This document shows, piece after piece, positions 1 to 8,597 of a stretch of DNA of 64,000 nt; the stretch's first letter is position 1, and each line of letters opens with the position of its first letter. Under the pieces are notes generated by a model. The model saw only the letters and a list, made by a program, of their open reading frames with translations. It had not been told where the DNA came from and did not search any database. Source of the DNA: RBG-13-68-16 sp041494245 (GTDB lineage: Bacteria; Acidobacteriota; Thermoanaerobaculia; Thermoanaerobaculales; Thermoanaerobaculaceae); contig JBGQAK010000002.1 of assembly GCA_041494245.1 (NCBI GenBank), forward strand, positions 62,001-126,000, given 5' to 3'. The translations under genes and the position numbers were made by a program.

Positions 1-2
1 GT

Positions 3-575
3 CTCGTCGGCGTTGGCACCCTGACGCGCTGGGAGGGCCGCTCCTGCTGGGTGGACGTGCAGCAGGTGGCTCGGGAGCGCGGCGAGCCGCCCGCCCCGCT
101 GATCCTTGCGCTCGCGGTGCTGCACACCCAGGCGTTCGACTGGGCCGTGGAGAAGGCCACCGAGCTGGGCGCAACGGCCGTGGTGCCGGTGACGAGCCAG
201 CTCGTGCAAGGTGGGAGGCACGGCGCACGGGTGCCCCGCTGGCGGCGCATCGCGGCCGCCGCGGTGGCGCAGTGCGGGCGCAGCCGCGCCCCCGAGGTCC
301 ACGAGCCGCGGGCGCTCGCGGAGTTACTCACCGGAGCCCGCGGCGTGCGACTGGTCGCCGACCCTCGCGCGGCGCCCCCGGAGTGGCTCGAGGTCGGCGC
401 CGAGGGGATCACGGTGCTGGTCGGCCCCGAGGGCGGTTTCACCGACGGGGAGCATGAGGCGATCCGCGCGTGTGGCTTTGCCGGCCTCCTGCTCGGCCCA
501 CGGATCCTGCGTGCGGAAACTGCGGCGGTCGCGGCGCTGACGATGGCTCAATCCCAGGCCGGCTGGCTCCGCTAG
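3..575 (+). CDS. rsmE: 16S rRNA m3U1498 methyltransferase RsmE, 5'-truncated by window edge
   Basis: The protein methylates N3 of U1498 in 16S rRNA using SAM, late in 30S assembly in the cytoplasm. The visible part is the SPOUT catalytic domain: 'WAVEKATELGA' near the start and the SAM-binding knot 'VLVGPEGGFTDGEHEAI', then 'LGPRILRAETA' at the C-terminus, all hallmarks of the RsmE family. The reading frame is open to the first base of the window, so the N-terminal PUA-like RNA-binding domain lies mostly upstream; the GTG at 51 is internal rather than a start. It ends just before a repeat-containing intergenic region. Identification is firm. Confidence 0.93.
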   Translation, partial: LVGVGTLTRWEGRSCWVDVQQVARERGEPPAPLILALAVLHTQAFDWAVEKATELGATAVVPVTSQLVQGGRHGARVPRWRRIAAAAVAQCGRSRAPEVHEPRALAELLTGARGVRLVADPRAAPPEWLEVGAEGITVLVGPEGGFTDGEHEAIRACGFAGLLLGPRILRAETAAVAALTMAQSQAGWLR

Positions 576-610
576 CTGGTGCGCCGCCGATAGCGGACCA
601 TCTGCGTTGT

Positions 611-765
611 TGCGCTTCGCGACCTCACGTCCTCATGTAGCCTCCGGCTACACTCCGGCGCGGGCCGCTCGCGCGCCTTGCATCTGGCCCACTCTCGGCG
701 GCGCGGGCTACACGCCGTCCGCGGTGGCCCTGCCCGGGTGGCGCGGGCTACACGCCGGTCGCCGC
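611..765. repeat. Dispersed intergenic repeat, copy 1 (GTAGCC/GGCTAC hairpin family)
   Basis: Core at 629-690 contains a small hairpin (GTAGCC-TCC-GGCTAC) followed by a GC-rich tail ending CGCGCCTTGC. Near-identical cores recur at 16228-16310 and 22335-22420. Downstream the motif GGCGCGGGCTACACGCC occurs twice (about 700-716 and 751-767); a relative of this motif also follows copy 3. I see no gene in 576-892. Confidence 0.75.
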
Positions 766-892
766 GTGAGTAGTCGGCGCGTTCACACGAGCTTTGCGGT
801 ACCCTGTGCCCCGAGCCCGGACCACCGTCTTCACGCGGCGGCGCGATGCAAGTGCTTCGCCGATGTCCGGTACAGGAAGGAGCCGACGGTGG

Positions 893-2734
893 CTAGATCC
901 GCCGCAAGCCCAGTCTGCGCGCGGCGCGGCGGGCGACCCGCAGGACCTGGGGGGAGAGGAGGCGGCTGCGCGCGGCGTCCGCAAGGCGCTCGCCGGACTG
1001 GCGCCGGAACTGGCGCGACTCCACGAACATCCCGCTCTCGGAGAGCTGGTAGCTGTCCACGCACTGCCGGCACCGCTCGATGGTTTCCTTGGCGGTGTGG
1101 ACCTTCCTCCGCAGCTCCTGATACGCCGGGCTCGTCCAGATCTCGGTGAACGGGCGCTCATTGATGTTGCCGAGCTTCATGTCGCCACAGAAGTCGTAGC
1201 AGCACGGCGCGACGTCGCCGTTCGAGAAAATGTTGGACATCTTCCAGACGCGTGCGCACGGTTCCTCGGAGGGGATGCGTTCCAGTGTCCCCTCCCGGTA
1301 CGCGAGGCGCCGGTAGCGCGGGTTGTCGGGTACGAGCTCCGAGTCGAGCGAGGTCGAGCCGCACGCCGGGTTCAGGGTCTTCACGACGAAGTGATCGGCT
1401 CCGATGCTCTTCGCGTACTCGCGGGTGCTCGCGACCTCGCGCTCGTTCTGTTTCATCACCACGGTGCGCACGACGATGCGCGTCTTCGACCCGAGCTTCC
1501 TCTTGAGGGCCACGATCCTTTCGACCCCCGAGCGGACCTCGTCGAGCGTCCCCTTCTTGCGGTACACGTCGTAGCTATCAGGCGAGACCGAGTCGACCGC
1601 CACGATCAGCGTCGTAAGGCCGGACTCCAGCAGCGCGGTCATGTACGCCTCGTCGCGGAAGAAGTGGCCGTTGGTGCTGGTTACGGTCTTGATGTCGCGC
1701 TCGGCCGCGTAATGGACCATCTCCGGCAGCTCGCGGTTGAGGAGCGGCTCGCCCCAGTCCCAGAGGATCGCGAACAGTAGGTAGCGCTCCACGTCGTCGA
1801 TGAGCCCCTTGAACTCCGCGAGCTTCATGTGGCGGGCCGGGCGGTTGAGGTCGCCGCGCCCCGTCGGGCATAGGGGGCAGCGCAGGTTACAGGTGTTGGT
1901 CGGCTCGATCTGCAGCATGTAGGGGTAGCCCCATGCTGAGAACGTTGAGGTGTCGAACCCCTTGTGACGCATGCGCGCCCAGTTGTGGCGCTTCTCGTCT
2001 GGGACGCTCCGCCAGGTGTACTCGATCGCGTCGTGCCGGACGCGGACGGGCCCATCGTGCATCCTGCTCTCCCCCCGGATAAGTTTGGCCGCGGGACGCG
2101 ATGCCTCGCGGCAGGTGATGGAGTCATCGTAGCAGCGCAGGTAGTAGTCCACCAGCACTTCGGACACGTAGCGCGGCCGGTACGCGGTCGCCACACGCAG
2201 GATGAAGTCCCAGTCCGCGAGGCGCTTGATTCCCTCGTCGTGCAGCCCCGTGTGTTCGAGGCACTCGCGCAGGTGCACGAAGGTGTTGAGGTCGATGTAG
2301 GGCTCGTCGAGCATCACGGTGAAGCTGAACGGTGCACCGCCGACCCCGGCGGGCCGGATCGCGCCGTCGCGGTTCCGGCGGTGGATCCTGTACCGGCAGT
2401 ACGCCGCGGATGCGGCGGGGGCTTCGGAGAGGGCATCCCGCATCCTCGCGAGATACCCGGGGTGCCAGGCGTTGTCCGAGTCGAGGTAGGCGATGATCGG
2501 GTTTCGCGAGTGGAGGATGCCGTAGTTGCGGGCGGCGGAGACCCCGCGATGTGGTGTGGGGTGGTGCGCCACCCGGTCGGAGAGGTACGGCGCAATTCGC
2601 TCGGCGAGCCCGTCCTCCGAGCCGTCGTCGACGACGACCAGTTCCCACTCCTGCTCGGTCTGGGCAAGCACGCTCTCGATCGCACGCGCGACCAGGTGTG
2701 CTCGGTTCCAGACGGGCATGACGATGCTGAACAC
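893..2734 (-). CDS. Fusion of a family-2 glycosyltransferase and a radical SAM/SPASM enzyme
   Basis: A 613-residue protein with two enzymatic halves. Residues 1 to about 230 are a GT-A glycosyltransferase: 'SIVMPVWNRAHLV' at the N-terminus, the 'VVVDDGSEDG' nucleotide-sugar motif, and an acidic 'YLDSDN' in the DXD region. From about residue 275 a radical SAM domain starts, with the 4Fe-4S motif CNLRCPLC (Cys 282, 286, 289), and the C-terminal part (about 490-560) has further paired cysteines (CARVWK, CCYDFC, CRQC) like a SPASM auxiliary cluster. The start is GTG at 2734. The role is unknown; a modification of a glycan or a glycopeptide is possible. The gene stands alone between a repeat and the aldehyde dehydrogenase. 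Confidence 0.85.
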   Translation of the reverse strand: MFSIVMPVWNRAHLVARAIESVLAQTEQEWELVVVDDGSEDGLAERIAPYLSDRVAHHPTPHRGVSAARNYGILHSRNPIIAYLDSDNAWHPGYLARMRDALSEAPAASAAYCRYRIHRRNRDGAIRPAGVGGAPFSFTVMLDEPYIDLNTFVHLRECLEHTGLHDEGIKRLADWDFILRVATAYRPRYVSEVLVDYYLRCYDDSITCREASRPAAKLIRGESRMHDGPVRVRHDAIEYTWRSVPDEKRHNWARMRHKGFDTSTFSAWGYPYMLQIEPTNTCNLRCPLCPTGRGDLNRPARHMKLAEFKGLIDDVERYLLFAILWDWGEPLLNRELPEMVHYAAERDIKTVTSTNGHFFRDEAYMTALLESGLTTLIVAVDSVSPDSYDVYRKKGTLDEVRSGVERIVALKRKLGSKTRIVVRTVVMKQNEREVASTREYAKSIGADHFVVKTLNPACGSTSLDSELVPDNPRYRRLAYREGTLERIPSEEPCARVWKMSNIFSNGDVAPCCYDFCGDMKLGNINERPFTEIWTSPAYQELRRKVHTAKETIERCRQCVDSYQLSESGMFVESRQFRRQSGERLADAARSRLLSPQVLRVARRAARRLGLRRI

Positions 2735-2837
2735 GGGAACCGGGCGGACCTCCGCCGAACATGTTAGTGGGGTGCCGTTGCTGGGTCAATCGGTGGCCGC
2801 CCGGGGACGCCGCGGCACCGGGCGGTGAGCCCGCCAC

Positions 2838-4262
2838 TCAGCCGCGGCGGAGCACCAGGAGGCGGGGCTCGGTCATCTCCTCGACCGCGAAGCGCGGTCC
2901 CTCGCGGCCGACGCCGGACTGCTTGACGCCGCCGTACGGCATCGGGTCGGAGCGCCAGGACGGGATGTCCCCCTGGATGACGGCTCCCACCTCGAGGGTC
3001 GCGAACGCCTTCTGGATCTTCTCCACATCACGGGTGAAGATGCCCGCCTGCAGGCCGTAGCGGGAGTCGTTGGCCCGCCGGAGCGCCTCCTCGAAGGTGC
3101 GGTAGCTCGCCACCGCGGCGACCGGCGCGAACGCCTCGTCGCTCCAGATCCTGGAGCTTTCGGAGACCCGGTCGAGCAGGGTCGGTTGCACGACCGAACC
3201 GTCGCGCCGCCCTCCGGTGATGGGGCGGGCGCCGCCGGCCTCCGCCTCGGCGATCCAGCTCCCGATGCGGTCGGCGTCTGGGCCGGTGATCATCGGCCCG
3301 CACATCACCTGGGGCGAGGCCGGGTCGCCGGCGGGGAACGCGCGGGTGGCGGCGGCGAGCGCCTCGGTCAAGGAACCCTCGATCTCCCGGTTGACCAGGA
3401 CCCGCTGCACCGAGATGCACGACTGTCCGGCATAGGAGTACGCGCCGGCGGCGATCCGCGCGGCCACCGCCTCGAGATCGCCGGCGTCGGGCTCCACGAT
3501 GACCGCAGCGTTTCCTCCGAGCTCCAGGGAGACCCTGCGGTCCCACATCCGCTGCTTGAGGCCCCAGCCGACCTGCGCGGAGCCGGTGAAGCTGAGGAGC
3601 CTGACGCGCGGGTCGTCCAGGAGGATCCCCGCGTCCACACCCACGCAGGGCACCACGTTGACTCCGCCCTCCGGCAAACCGGCCCTGTGCAGAATGTCGG
3701 CGAGGAGCAACGCCTCCGACGGGGTCTGCGACGCGGGCTTGACCACGATCGGGCACCCCGCGGCCACCGCCGGCGCCATCTTGTGCGCCACCAGGTTGAG
3801 GGGGAAGTTGAACGGCGTGATGCCGACCACCACCCCCACCGGGAAACGCCGCAAGAGCCCCAGGCGCCCGGCTCCGGAGGGGAACCCCTCCAAGTCCAGG
3901 AGCTCGCCGTGGGGCGAGCGCGCCACCCGCGCCGCCTCGGCAAACGTCTCGCAGCAGCGCTCGGCCTCGCTGCGGGCGAGCGCGATCGGCTTTCCGGCCT
4001 CCTCGACCATCACCCGCGCCAGTTCCTCGCGCCTGGTGGTGATCTCGGCGGTGGCCTGCTCGAGGACCGTGGCTCTTGCGTGCGGCGGCAGGGCGGCCAT
4101 GGCGTCCCGTGCACCCGCCGCCGCGTCGAGCGCGGCCCGAAGCTGCGCTGGGCCGGCCCTCCCGACGAGCGCGACCTCGCGGCCGTCGAACGGGGAGCGC
4201 ACGGCAACGGTGGCCTCTCCTTGCTGGAAGCGGCCGGCGATGAACGGCCCGTATTCTCGCAT
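2838..4262 (-). CDS. NAD(P)-dependent aldehyde dehydrogenase
   Basis: A 474-residue member of the aldehyde dehydrogenase superfamily, which oxidises an aldehyde to the acid with NAD(P). It carries the cofactor-binding 'GITPFNFPLN' and 'KPASQTPSEA', the general base in 'LELGGNAAV' (about residue 247) and the catalytic cysteine in 'GQSCISVQR' (about residue 281). Length is normal for the family. It resembles the lactaldehyde/succinate-semialdehyde/non-phosphorylating GAPDH branch, but I cannot name the substrate. A GGGAGG ribosome site precedes the ATG and a possible -10 (TAGCAT, 4284-4289) lies just upstream. Neighbours give no pathway clue. Confidence 0.9.
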   Translation of the reverse strand: MREYGPFIAGRFQQGEATVAVRSPFDGREVALVGRAGPAQLRAALDAAAGARDAMAALPPHARATVLEQATAEITTRREELARVMVEEAGKPIALARSEAERCCETFAEAARVARSPHGELLDLEGFPSGAGRLGLLRRFPVGVVVGITPFNFPLNLVAHKMAPAVAAGCPIVVKPASQTPSEALLLADILHRAGLPEGGVNVVPCVGVDAGILLDDPRVRLLSFTGSAQVGWGLKQRMWDRRVSLELGGNAAVIVEPDAGDLEAVAARIAAGAYSYAGQSCISVQRVLVNREIEGSLTEALAAATRAFPAGDPASPQVMCGPMITGPDADRIGSWIAEAEAGGARPITGGRRDGSVVQPTLLDRVSESSRIWSDEAFAPVAAVASYRTFEEALRRANDSRYGLQAGIFTRDVEKIQKAFATLEVGAVIQGDIPSWRSDPMPYGGVKQSGVGREGPRFAVEEMTEPRLLVLRRG

Positions 4263-4426
4263 GGCGACCTCCCGAGGGGCTCCATGCTAGCGCACCAGGG
4301 CAGGCATGAAGTAGCGGGGTCGCGACGCTCGTTGTGGGCTTGCACGGGCGATGTACGTTTGCGAGAACACGTTGAGATTTACCCATACGCCTGGGCACTC
4401 TTCTCGCGTTCGGGTGGGAAAGCGGC

Positions 4427-4467
4427 AACAAAAAACTGGGGCCGCCTCCCCCCCTGTCAGCGGCCCC
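4427..4467 (-). terminator. Rho-independent terminator
   Basis: Perfect 8-bp stem GGGGCCGC/GCGGCCCC (4438-4445 with 4460-4467) with a 14-nt loop. Read on the minus strand it is followed by AG and six T (4435-4430). It sits about 105 nt past the stop of the porin-like gene and would end its transcript before the aldehyde dehydrogenase. Confidence 0.8.
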
Positions 4468-4573
4468 ACCCCTGCCGAAGCAGGGTGGAGGTTGCCCTCC
4501 GATAACCAAAAACCGTCCCGGCCGGCGTGGCTATTCCCGCGCCAGTCGGACCTCGGGGCGAAGCCTCATATCC

Positions 4574-5938
4574 TCAGAACTTGAGCTGGAACGTGACCTG
4601 CGTGCGTGTGTCCCTGGGCTTGGAGGTGCCGTCGTACGAAACCTGGTCGTAATCGAGGAGGAGGTCGTAGCCCCTCCCGAGGTGGTAGCACACGCCGCCG
4701 ATGGTGCGCTTTGTCTTGGCCTCTGGCGTGCTCGTGTCCGGCGTCAACTCGTCGTGCCGGGCGATCAGGCTCCAGTTGGCGGAAAGCTTGCCCTCGACAA
4801 ACCCGCTCCAGCCCTTGCGGTCGAGCGCGGTACCGGCGGTATTCACCGCGGTTCCGGCGGCGTTCCCGGTGCCCGTGATGTAACTGCCGACCAGGTTGGC
4901 GTACGGACTCTCAAGAGTGAGTGAGGCCATGCTGACAGTCCAGTCGGGCTGTGTGGCGAGGTTGCCCTTTCCGCTGACGCCGAAGTAGCTGATCTGGAGG
5001 CCGGGAGCCATGTCAGGAAGCGGACGGATCGACAGGCGGCCCTCGATCGCCTTGTTCGTGTTGTTCTCGGTGGCCGTGTAGCCGCCGCCGTTGTAGACGC
5101 CGATGGCGAACGAGCCCCAGCGGCCCGGGTTGTTCCTCGACGCCCTTTTCTGAGCCTCTGCCGAGAGCTCATCGCCGAGCTGGCCGCCCACCAGCACGCC
5201 GAGGTCGGCAGACGACATCGTGCCCACTCGTTCGAGGAAAAGGGAGTCCTGCATGCGGTAGTTGTTGATCTTCTCCTCGAAGTCGATCCAGGGTGTGTGG
5301 ACCATGCCGAACTCGACGAACGGCCTCGAGACAAAGCCGAGCCTGCCGGCGGTCACGTAGGCGTACGCATACTTGAGGCGGACCTTGAAGTCACCGGTCG
5401 AGTCCTGCGTGACGTCGGGGGTGAGACGGAACGAGAGGCTGGGTGTCAGCGTGCCGGTGACGTCGAGGTAGCCGCGCTTGACGGTGAACTTGCTGTACTC
5501 GGCCCCGCTCGTCTTGCCGTCCTGGTACGACAGGAACATCGCGGTGCCCACCCTGACCTGAGGGAACGTTGGCGAGGCCAAGGGCTTTGGGCTCGGGCGG
5601 TCGTACGCCGGGAGGTCGTGCTTGAAAAGGAAGAGATCGACGGCCGTCTCGTTCTCCGCGACGACGGTCTCGCCGTTGGGGCCCTGCCCGATCAGCGTGA
5701 TCGCGGTTCCCGCCTCGCCGGTGGTGATGAAGATCCTGTAGCGCTCGGGGGTGTTGAAGACGTAGATACGGCCGTCCCTCGTCACCTCGCGGTAGTAGAG
5801 GCTGGTGACCTGCGCGGCAGCGACCCCGACCAGCAGCAGGGCGGCGACAACGGCGATCGCGGACTCCCGTGGGCGCCGTACGGTGGAGCCGTCCAGGCTC
5901 TTGCGACGAAAAGCCGCAAAGAACTTCGCTCTTTGCAT
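4574..5938 (-). CDS. Outer-membrane beta-barrel (porin-like) protein, paralogue 1
   Basis: A 454-residue exported protein. The N-terminus has a basic stretch, a hydrophobic segment (VVAALLLVGVAAAQ) that reads as a signal peptide, then a conserved module (about 75 residues) shared with the gene at 6197-7516: 'DGRIYVFNT', 'ERY', 'TLIGQGPNGETVVAEN' and 'LPAYDRPSPKP'. The rest is rich in alternating polar/aromatic strands typical of a porin barrel and ends in Phe, the usual last residue of outer-membrane barrels. The chosen ATG at 5938 has GGGAGG eight nt upstream; an earlier in-frame ATG (5962) overlaps the predicted -10 box, so it is unlikely to be translated. The substrate is unknown. Confidence 0.8.
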   Translation of the reverse strand: MQRAKFFAAFRRKSLDGSTVRRPRESAIAVVAALLLVGVAAAQVTSLYYREVTRDGRIYVFNTPERYRIFITTGEAGTAITLIGQGPNGETVVAENETAVDLFLFKHDLPAYDRPSPKPLASPTFPQVRVGTAMFLSYQDGKTSGAEYSKFTVKRGYLDVTGTLTPSLSFRLTPDVTQDSTGDFKVRLKYAYAYVTAGRLGFVSRPFVEFGMVHTPWIDFEEKINNYRMQDSLFLERVGTMSSADLGVLVGGQLGDELSAEAQKRASRNNPGRWGSFAIGVYNGGGYTATENNTNKAIEGRLSIRPLPDMAPGLQISYFGVSGKGNLATQPDWTVSMASLTLESPYANLVGSYITGTGNAAGTAVNTAGTALDRKGWSGFVEGKLSANWSLIARHDELTPDTSTPEAKTKRTIGGVCYHLGRGYDLLLDYDQVSYDGTSKPRDTRTQVTFQLKF

Positions 5939-5960
5939 CTCGTCCTCCCTGCGGGGCGGC

Positions 5961-5990
5961 ATCGTAGCGCAGTGAAGGGGCGATTGTGAA
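5961..5990 (-). promoter_or_regulatory. Sigma70-type promoter for porin paralogue 1
   Basis: On the minus strand: TTCACA (5990-5985), an 18-nt spacer, TACGAT (5966-5961). Transcription would begin near 5953, giving a short leader with the GGAGG site ahead of the ATG at 5938. Confidence 0.55.
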
Positions 5991-6010
5991 AGAGAGGACG
6001 AGATCGCAGG

Positions 6011-6145
6011 CTAACAGCTGACAGCGAACAGCTGACACTCCGCAGGTGATGTTGTTTGGGTGGGAGGGGGAGTTGTGAGCTGTCAGCTGGGAGGGTGGGT
6101 GGAGGAGAGTTGTCAGCCGTCGTTGGGGTGAGCTTTCAGCTGAGA
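6011..6145. repeat. Cluster of AGCTGACAG-type short repeats in both orientations
   Basis: The intergenic DNA between the two porin genes holds at least five copies or half-copies of AGCTGACAG or its complement: 6016-6024, 6030-6037, about 6079-6090 (AGCTGTCAGCTG), about 6109-6117 and 6131-6142. Several are themselves partial palindromes. No coding potential is seen between 5991 and 6196. Confidence 0.6.
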
Positions 6146-6173
6146 GAAAGGAAGGCCCGTTGCCGGGTCTTCC
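6141..6173 (-). terminator. Probable intrinsic terminator after porin paralogue 2
   Basis: Ten-base-pair stem with one G-T pair, GGAAGGCCCG/CGGGTCTTCC (6150-6159 with 6164-6173), loop TTGC. On the minus strand it is followed by a pyrimidine tract (TTTCTCTCA). It lies 24 nt past the stop of the gene at 6197-7516. Confidence 0.5.
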
Positions 6174-6196
6174 TCTGATGAGAGTCGCGAGCGAAC

Positions 6197-7516
6197 TTAG
6201 AAGTCGTAGGCGAAAAAGAGGCCGATCTCGTTGTACGCGCCCTTCTGACCGGCCTTGGTGGAGCCGATGGTGCCGTTGCCGGTGCCAAGCGTACCGCCCT
6301 TGACCTCAGCGTTCTTGTACGCGAGAGCGGCGGTCACTGCCTTCACCGGCTTCCACTGCACGCCCAGGTTGTAGTAGGTGAGCCTGAGGGCGGAGTTGAG
6401 GGTCTTGCTGGGGCTGGCGCTGTCGTAGCGGCCGAACAGAGTCCACTCAGGGGTGGCCATGAACTGCAGCCAGGTGGAATATCCGTCGGAGGAGTCCTCG
6501 ACGGTTTGCGTCACCCGGTTCCAGTTGTCGGCGGTGAAGTACTCGCTGCCGACCTTCACGGGGCCGATGACCCAGTTGGCGAGCGCGTTGAAGCGGTTGG
6601 CATTGTGCTTGGCGGGGGCGGCGTCGGTGTCGTTGCCGCGCTTGCCATTGTAGCCGCCGACGGCGAAGGTGAGGCCGCTGATCGGCTCGAGCGAGACCCG
6701 GCCTTCGAAGTCGACCGACTTCGACCGCGACGGGCTGCTGTAGCCCTTGCCGTTGCCGATGGTGAAGGCGTAGCCCAGCATGTTGCCGGCCGCCTTGCCG
6801 AGGAAATGCAGGCCCCACTCGGCGGACGTGCCGAAGCTGAGGCTGTCGGTGATCGTCTGCTCGAGGTAGCGCTGGCCATAAATCCCCTCGACGAAGGGTA
6901 TCCATGGGGTGTCGGCAGCGCCGAGGCGGAAGATCGCGGCATTGTCGAGCTTGGCCTGCAGGTAGGCCTTCTTGACGAACACGTCGTAGCGCCTGGCGCC
7001 CTGATCACCGATGTCGGTCTGGAACTGCGCCGCCCAGGTGGCGTTGAAGTCGTGGGTCACCGTGAAGTAGAACCGCTTGACGTCGACGCCGACGCCGGAG
7101 TCGTTGCTCTTCACGCCGGTACCCTCGTCCTTGTTCTCCTTCGAGCTGAGGTCGGCGTACAGGCGGCCGCCGATGGTGGTCTTGGGGAAGGCGGGCGACG
7201 GCGGCGCCGGCTTCGGACTCGGCCGGTCGTACGCGGGCAGGTTGTGCTTGAAGAGGAACAGATCGGCGGCAGTGTCGTTCTCCGCGACGACGGTCTCGCC
7301 GTTCGGGCCTCGCCCGATCAGCGTGATCGACGTCCCCATCTCGCCAGTCTTCTGGAACGCCTGGTAACGCTCGAACGTGTTGAAAACGTAGATGCGGCCG
7401 TCCTTCGGGATTTCCTGGTAGTACAGGCCGACCATCTGGGCGGCAGCGGCGCCGGCGAGCACCAGAACGGCGAAGGCGACAATCGCCAGGATCCTCGTTG
7501 CAGGGTTTCTATGCAT
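6197..7516 (-). CDS. Outer-membrane beta-barrel (porin-like) protein, paralogue 2
   Basis: A 439-residue exported barrel protein. A clear signal peptide (LAIVAFAVLVLAGAAAAQ) is followed by the same N-terminal module as the neighbour at 4574-5938 ('DGRIYVFNT', 'TLIGRGPNGETVVAEN', 'LPAYDRPSPKP'), then a strand-rich barrel resembling phosphate/polyphosphate-selective porins, ending in 'FFAYDF' with terminal Phe. The two barrels are much more diverged than their N-terminal modules. A GAGGAGG ribosome site precedes the ATG. The two genes look like a tandem duplication, but each has its own terminator, so they need not be co-transcribed. Substrate unknown. Confidence 0.82.
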   Translation of the reverse strand: MHRNPATRILAIVAFAVLVLAGAAAAQMVGLYYQEIPKDGRIYVFNTFERYQAFQKTGEMGTSITLIGRGPNGETVVAENDTAADLFLFKHNLPAYDRPSPKPAPPSPAFPKTTIGGRLYADLSSKENKDEGTGVKSNDSGVGVDVKRFYFTVTHDFNATWAAQFQTDIGDQGARRYDVFVKKAYLQAKLDNAAIFRLGAADTPWIPFVEGIYGQRYLEQTITDSLSFGTSAEWGLHFLGKAAGNMLGYAFTIGNGKGYSSPSRSKSVDFEGRVSLEPISGLTFAVGGYNGKRGNDTDAAPAKHNANRFNALANWVIGPVKVGSEYFTADNWNRVTQTVEDSSDGYSTWLQFMATPEWTLFGRYDSASPSKTLNSALRLTYYNLGVQWKPVKAVTAALAYKNAEVKGGTLGTGNGTIGSTKAGQKGAYNEIGLFFAYDF

Positions 7517-7622
7517 TGGTCTTTTCTCCTCCTCGGGGGCCCGCCCTGTCCGCGCGTTTGTAGGGCGTTCGTGTGGTGGCGGTGCGAGGTTCGCGTGAAG
7601 CTGGCGTGAAGGAGTCAGGCTC

Positions 7623-8582
7623 CTAGCTCACGACCGGCGGGGGTTGGGGCGCTTCCGCGCTGACCTTGTCGGATGAAGCCGGAAACGCCGAGCCCCTGCG
7701 CGTCAGCGCAATCCCGGTGACGACGGCGGCGGCCCCCGCAAACTGCGGCAGCGTCCAGCGCTCGCCGAGCGTCAGCCACGCGAACGCTGCCGCCACCACG
7801 GGCGTGAAGTTCTGATAGACGGCGGTGCGTGCGCCACCGAGCGCGGCAAGGCCGACGTTCCACAACAAGTAGGCGATGCCGATGGCGAGGATCCCGGAGA
7901 AGGCGACACCGAACCACCCGCGCGTCCCGACGGCCCCCCAGTCCTGCCGCGCCAGGGACGGCATGGCGATCACCACCAGCGCCGGCGTCCCCGAGAGGAA
8001 GGTGACGAGCGTGGCGGGGATGGGCGGCGTGCGGGCCATGACCCCGGCCGCCAGCACGGAGTACGCGGCCCAGGTTGCGGCGGCTGCGAGGATCAGAAGG
8101 TCGCCGGAGAGGTTGCCGGTTTCGAGCCTGCTTCGCGAGCCTGAGGAGAGGAGCAGCACAAGCCCGCCTACCGCGAGGGTGACGCCGATCCAGGCGGAAG
8201 TAGGCAGGCGGTCGCGCCCGAGCGCCGCGCCTAGGAGCGCGACGAGCACCGGGCACGACGACATGATCAGTGACGCGTTGGCGGCCGTGGTGTGCGCGAT
8301 CCCGTGGATGAACATGATTTGATAGACGGTGTTGCCCAGGATCCCGAGCAAGACCAGCTTGACGAGGTTTTTGCGGGAGATGAGAGGCACGGGGCCGTGG
8401 AACCGCACCAGGACCACGAGCGTGAGGGTTGCGAGGACGAAGCGCAGGGCGTTGAACGCGAGCGGCTGCATCTCGGAGAGCGCCGCCTTGATCGCCGCGT
8501 AGTTGACGCCCCAGATGACGATCGTCACGCCCAGACCGAGGTCCACCCTGGAGAGGCCGGCTCGGCGTGCACCGGGCGGCAT
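7623..8582 (-). CDS. EamA/DMT-family transporter
   Basis: A 319-residue inner-membrane protein with about ten hydrophobic helices arranged as two EamA repeats, each starting with a 'W..N....' type helix ('VIWGVNYAAIKAAL', 'ATWAAYSVLAAG') and with 'GERWTLPQFAGAAAVVTGIAL' near the end. Family members export metabolites such as amino acids or act as nucleotide-sugar or drug exporters; the substrate cannot be predicted here. A proline-rich tail follows the last helix. The downstream end lies about 100 nt from porin paralogue 2. Confidence 0.88.
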   Translation of the reverse strand: MPPGARRAGLSRVDLGLGVTIVIWGVNYAAIKAALSEMQPLAFNALRFVLATLTLVVLVRFHGPVPLISRKNLVKLVLLGILGNTVYQIMFIHGIAHTTAANASLIMSSCPVLVALLGAALGRDRLPTSAWIGVTLAVGGLVLLLSSGSRSRLETGNLSGDLLILAAAATWAAYSVLAAGVMARTPPIPATLVTFLSGTPALVVIAMPSLARQDWGAVGTRGWFGVAFSGILAIGIAYLLWNVGLAALGGARTAVYQNFTPVVAAAFAWLTLGERWTLPQFAGAAAVVTGIALTRRGSAFPASSDKVSAEAPQPPPVVS

Positions 8583-8597
8583 CTGGGCCTCACCTGC

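Noticed and set aside
607..1149. Plus-strand open frame over the repeat and the 3' end of the radical SAM gene
   Set aside because: It runs through the dispersed repeat and is antisense to the conserved SPASM region.
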